Source: Caprella mutica (taxonomy: Eukaryota; Arthropoda; Malacostraca; Amphipoda; Caprellidae). From it: DNA of 64,000 bases. Under the pieces are notes generated by a model. It was not told the origin of the DNA and did not search any database. It worked only from the letters and a program-made list of their open reading frames with translations. The position numbers and the translations under genes were made by a program. The stretch is from assembly GCA_947561585.1 (NCBI GenBank), contig CANNZV010000113.1, positions 363,999 to 427,998 on the forward strand, in the 5' to 3' direction. Every line of letters begins with the position of its first letter. The first letter of the stretch is position 1. Shown here piece after piece: positions 60,803 to 64,000 of this stretch.

Positions 60803-61769
60803 GGCCTTACACACGCAGGGTTTTTTAAGTCTTTCCAACCAGACTTTTTGCTATGCTCCTCCTACTTTTTCCACGAGATTTTTGAATTATTTAAGAAAAA
60901 AACGAAATAATTACTATTTATATTAGTTGGTATCCATGATACCTGCATGCATAGTAAATAAATAGTAAAGTATGCTAGGTACAGTATTGGAACATCCGAA
61001 AATACTACACTGACATGAGATTGATTAAAACGAGTGACGTCACACAATTAATTTCCAAATAAGAACTGTGCTATCATTCAGTTAAATGCGCATTTTCTTT
61101 GAAATCAACTTAAATAAAATTTTGTTTTTATCACATTTCACACTCTACTCACATATAATATTAAACTTAATAACCTTCAAACTCTCCAGTAGAGTAAAGG
61201 TACCTGAAGGATCTAAGATACATTTGCATTTATCTGATTAAATAAGAATTTTTATTGGAATTGTGCTTAGAATACACTTTTACTATAGGCAATCAGGTTT
61301 ACATGTTAGATAATGGTCATACAAGTGTTTCATTGTAAGTAGCTACAATAAGTTACTATAGGTGCCAACTTACATTTTACAAGGTTGCCAATAAACCAAC
61401 TTAAAAGTGCCAGCCTGGGGTATTAAATATATAAAGGTTATCTAGGTACTGGAAGATAACCTAACATATTGTTTATTGACATATTCTATCTATTTACTTG
61501 CCGCACCTATATAGTTCACATTTTGACATTACTTCATCTGATTTTGTGTGACGTCACTTGTTTACATCGTTTCTGAAGACCGGAATCAAGTTCATCGTCA
61601 ATGAATTTGAAACTTAGAATACTTTTCTATCTATTTACTATGCCTGCATGTATCATGGATATTAAATGATGATTATATCGTTTTTTCTAATATTATCGTG
61701 GAAAAAGTAGGAGGAGCTTAGCAAAAAGTCTGGTGGAAAGACTTAAAAAACCCTATGTGTGTACGGCCC
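60803..61769. mobile_element. 967-bp foldback MITE, copy 2
   Basis: Almost identical to 20655-21620 at the same position in the unit, so it was duplicated with the unit and is not an independent insertion. Confidence 0.8.
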
Positions 61770-62072
61770 TTCAGAAGAATCTCAAGACTTGGGATTTATT
61801 TTATTTATGTTGTTATTCAACCTTCTATACAATATACTTCAGTTTGATGGACTTGGTTTTACACGACTGAAATTATGCTAATCTGGAATGAAGCCACAGA
61901 GTGATGCCACATTTCTAGGTTATTAAGTCAAATGTTGAAGGATTTCTTTCCTCAACTCATTCATATCTTTGGGATAATGAGATAAACTTTGCACTCAACA
62001 AGATGATTTCTCATAGGAAACAAGGTGTAAGAAGGTCTTGGTGACCACCTCTTAATTTTTTATGTTGCGATC

Positions 62073-62638
62073 GGTTCTGGGAAAATTCGGTATCGGAATT
62101 ATCTTTCTGAGGTATAAATTAAAACTTATCAGTTAGATGAATCGGGAGGCGAGCCACCCCTCAAACTCCCCAAACAGATCATTAAACATTGCAGTACAAC
62201 CAACTAGCGGATGTAAAAAACTGCATAACGGCCAAGTATGTTGAGGGTTTCAAAATAATCTTCATTTTTATATAAATATATGAAAATTACTTTAAAAAAC
62301 TCAACAAGAATGACAAGAAATAAATGAAAATTATTTCAAACTCTCAACATAAATATTGGCCGTAATGTAGTTTGTGCGTTGGCTAAGTATTTTCCATTCA
62401 GAGACCGAAATTTCAAGCCACCGTCGCCATATGACCCTTTGCCAATTCACCTGTTTGTAAACTTTTTATTCAGCCACTGTCTGACAGATCTTGGCCAATG
62501 AGGTGGGGCTCCATCTTGCATAAAAGCAAATATTTCTCAGACTGTTGGAATCAAAGAAGAAGACCAAAAGTCAGACTTGAGTGAATAAAGATAATATCAC
62601 CATAATCAATGAAAACGGGACCGAAAATTCCCAATACC
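62073..62638. mobile_element. Fossil DNA transposon, spacer 5
   Basis: Same 566-bp element as at 55007-55572, with the ACGGCCA MITE at about 62210-62380 inside it. Confidence 0.6.
62450..62533 (-). pseudogene. Fossil DDE transposase fragment, spacer 5
   Basis: Same 28-codon remnant and same stop as in spacers 1 and 4. Confidence 0.75.
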
Positions 62639-63092
62639 ATTTGGTCGCCAACACGTTTGTTCGAAGTGAATGAAGTGTTTTCTCTGTTACAACAAATGTG
62701 AGTGTTTACTTCACCGAGAAATGTGCATCATCCGAAATCATTAGGTAGGTGCTTAAGGAAGTCCTGTGATTGCAAAATCTTGTCTAACAATTCTTAATTA
62801 AATGACGTTTTTGATGCACAGTCTTTTGTAATTATGATAGATACTCAATTAAGATTAAATTATCAAGTTTTTATCCCTTATTTTTCTATAAAATCAATAG
62901 TTGCAAAAGTGTATAAATGAGAAGACAAGTATTTTGTAATCGTTTTATTTACACTACAAATATAGTCAACAAACAATCAACAACAAAATAACAAATAAGA
63001 TATCATCTCACACAGTTCATGAATTCTAATCACAGTTTGGCTTAATTAAAGTTCTTCTGAATAATATAAACACTATCATCCTAACACAAGAC

Positions 63093-64000
63093 TTAGTAAG
63101 GAGCGCCATAGCCAGTACTGGGCTTTCCACCAGATCCTCCACTTCCACCGGTGGGAGGCGCGGCATAAGAGTCTCCACCAGCTGGTCTTTTACCACCCCC
63201 TACATTCGCTGTTCCTTCGTAGGTGACGTCAGCGACGTAACCTCCCTCAGCGGTGACGAAATATTTCACGATTTGGGTCCTACCGTCCGGAAGTAGAACT
63301 CTGTATTCACCCTGTAGCAAAATTAGAAATATTTAGCATAAGATAACCTCATCAATTAACTTTTTTCTTATATGTGTTTTGACTTCTCACTTGAGTTGTG
63401 TCTCCGTCCCTCTCTTCTCCGTGTCCGAAATTATTTCCAGAAGCGCCATCTACATTCTCATACGCGTAAGAATATTGGGCCTGAAATGGCGGGAAACATT
63501 AAACAAGGAATGGAAATAAAGTTTCCAGTGGATATTTAAACACGAAAGAGAATTAAATGATTGCGTCAGTGACGTCAAAAGATGACAGTAAAGAATAGAT
63601 GTAGTTCTTTAGGTGCGAAATTCGATGAAGGAATTTGACATCAGGGAATGTAGTTAATATTCCAGGTGACAATTGATGTCTTGGGGAAACATTACTACCT
63701 GGGTTTTAATTAATAGATTAGTAGTAATAATAAAGTAAATAAATAAAATTAACTTTCTTACTAGATATCAGATGACTAATTTTACTCACAGGTGAAGTTG
63801 GGCCCTGATCTCCACCACCAAATCCACCACTACCTCCAAATCCTCCACTACCTCCATATCCACCACCCACTCCTCCCCCCGTTTGTATGGGGGGTGCACC
63901 GTACTGGTCGGGGAGTGCTGTAGATGAACTGACAACTAGCAGAGTCACGAGTGAGATCTGCAAATAACAAAACGAAAAGAAATTTAGAGGAAGAATTACT
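63093..64000 (-). CDS. Pro-resilin-like RR cuticle protein, copy 6 (5' end outside window)
   Basis: Exons 63790-63957, 63391-63480 and 63093-63311 are present. The six-codon first exon and promoter should lie beyond 64000. Exon 2 is 18 bp longer than usual, repeating GGFGGS, so the full protein would be 164 aa if exon 1 is the same. The exon 3 donor is CAA/GTGAGA rather than CAG/GTGAGA: a silent change of the last Gln codon that weakens the donor consensus slightly. VVS signal variant, ERDGDTTQ. Poly(A) signal at 62944-62949. The intron between exons 2 and 3 is closest to copy 4. Confidence 0.9.

Larger units (their letters stand above)
60371..62940. other. Far-side flank of spacer 5 (MITE-bearing type)
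   Basis: Aligns with spacer 1 (GCATGAGATGGAGAAAATAA) and carries the MITE at 60803-61769. It keeps the about 340 bp near 61860-62200 that spacer 1 has lost. Confidence 0.75.
15845..64000. repeat. Tandem segmental duplication carrying the cuticle genes
   Basis: At least six units in the same orientation. Distances between successive stop codons are 6545, 10945, 6216, 16258 and 7067 bp. Length differences come from the 23-bp minisatellite, a LINE fragment, a mariner and several MITEs. Each unit, left to right, has the gene's 3' flank, the gene (minus strand), about 1.15 kb of promoter-side flank, the minisatellite, and then a far-side flank with a fossil transposon. Copies are close to identical over hundreds of bases, for example 21741-22440 against 55145-55860. 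Confidence 0.9.

Overview
This is eukaryotic, AT-rich, intron-containing DNA, most likely from an arthropod and probably a malacostracan crustacean. The evidence is a tandem family of pro-resilin-like, Rebers-Riddiford (chitin-binding 4) cuticle protein genes with a short first coding exon inside the signal peptide. The Tc1/mariner elements, a CR1/Jockey-like non-LTR retrotransposon and very heavy minisatellite load fit the same picture. The species is not identified. Splice sites, promoters and domains were called by eye.

Left part (1-15.8 kb). The minus strand carries the first two coding exons of a secreted or membrane leucine-rich-repeat protein (1038-1184 and 1-175), running off the left edge. 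The rest is mobile and repetitive DNA. It holds a 1.0-kb foldback element with 15-bp iterated ends (2275-3296), a degraded mariner-like element with about 200-bp inverted repeats (3354-4552) and three copies of a dispersed repeat rich in AGGTCA motifs. It also holds six unrelated tandem arrays with units of 9, 19, 18, 26, 20 and 25 bp.

Right part (15.8-64 kb). Six copies of one four-exon cuticle gene lie head to tail on the minus strand, with stop codons at 16062, 22607, 33552, 39768, 56026 and 63093; the sixth is cut by the window edge. Each reads as a 154-164 aa protein: signal peptide, Gly-rich spacer, RR chitin-binding region and Gly-rich tail. The 72-residue last exon is identical in protein sequence in all six. 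Four of the five spacers contain the same 23-bp minisatellite at the same position, about 1.15 kb upstream of the promoter. The arrays hold about 47, 91, 500 and 69 units, and the largest (42.8-54.3 kb) has 690-bp and 1541/1771-bp higher-order repeats. The spacer between genes 3 and 4 has no array and is filled with diverged unit remnants and nested elements.

The most interesting inference concerns the two sides of the minisatellite. Flanks on the promoter side come in two types (genes 1/4 versus genes 2/5), and flanks on the far side come in two types (spacers 1/5 versus 2/4). All four combinations occur, which points to exchange between units inside the minisatellite. Later insertions (a DD37D mariner, a LINE fragment, foldback MITEs) mark individual units, and paralogous empty sites date them relative to the duplications.
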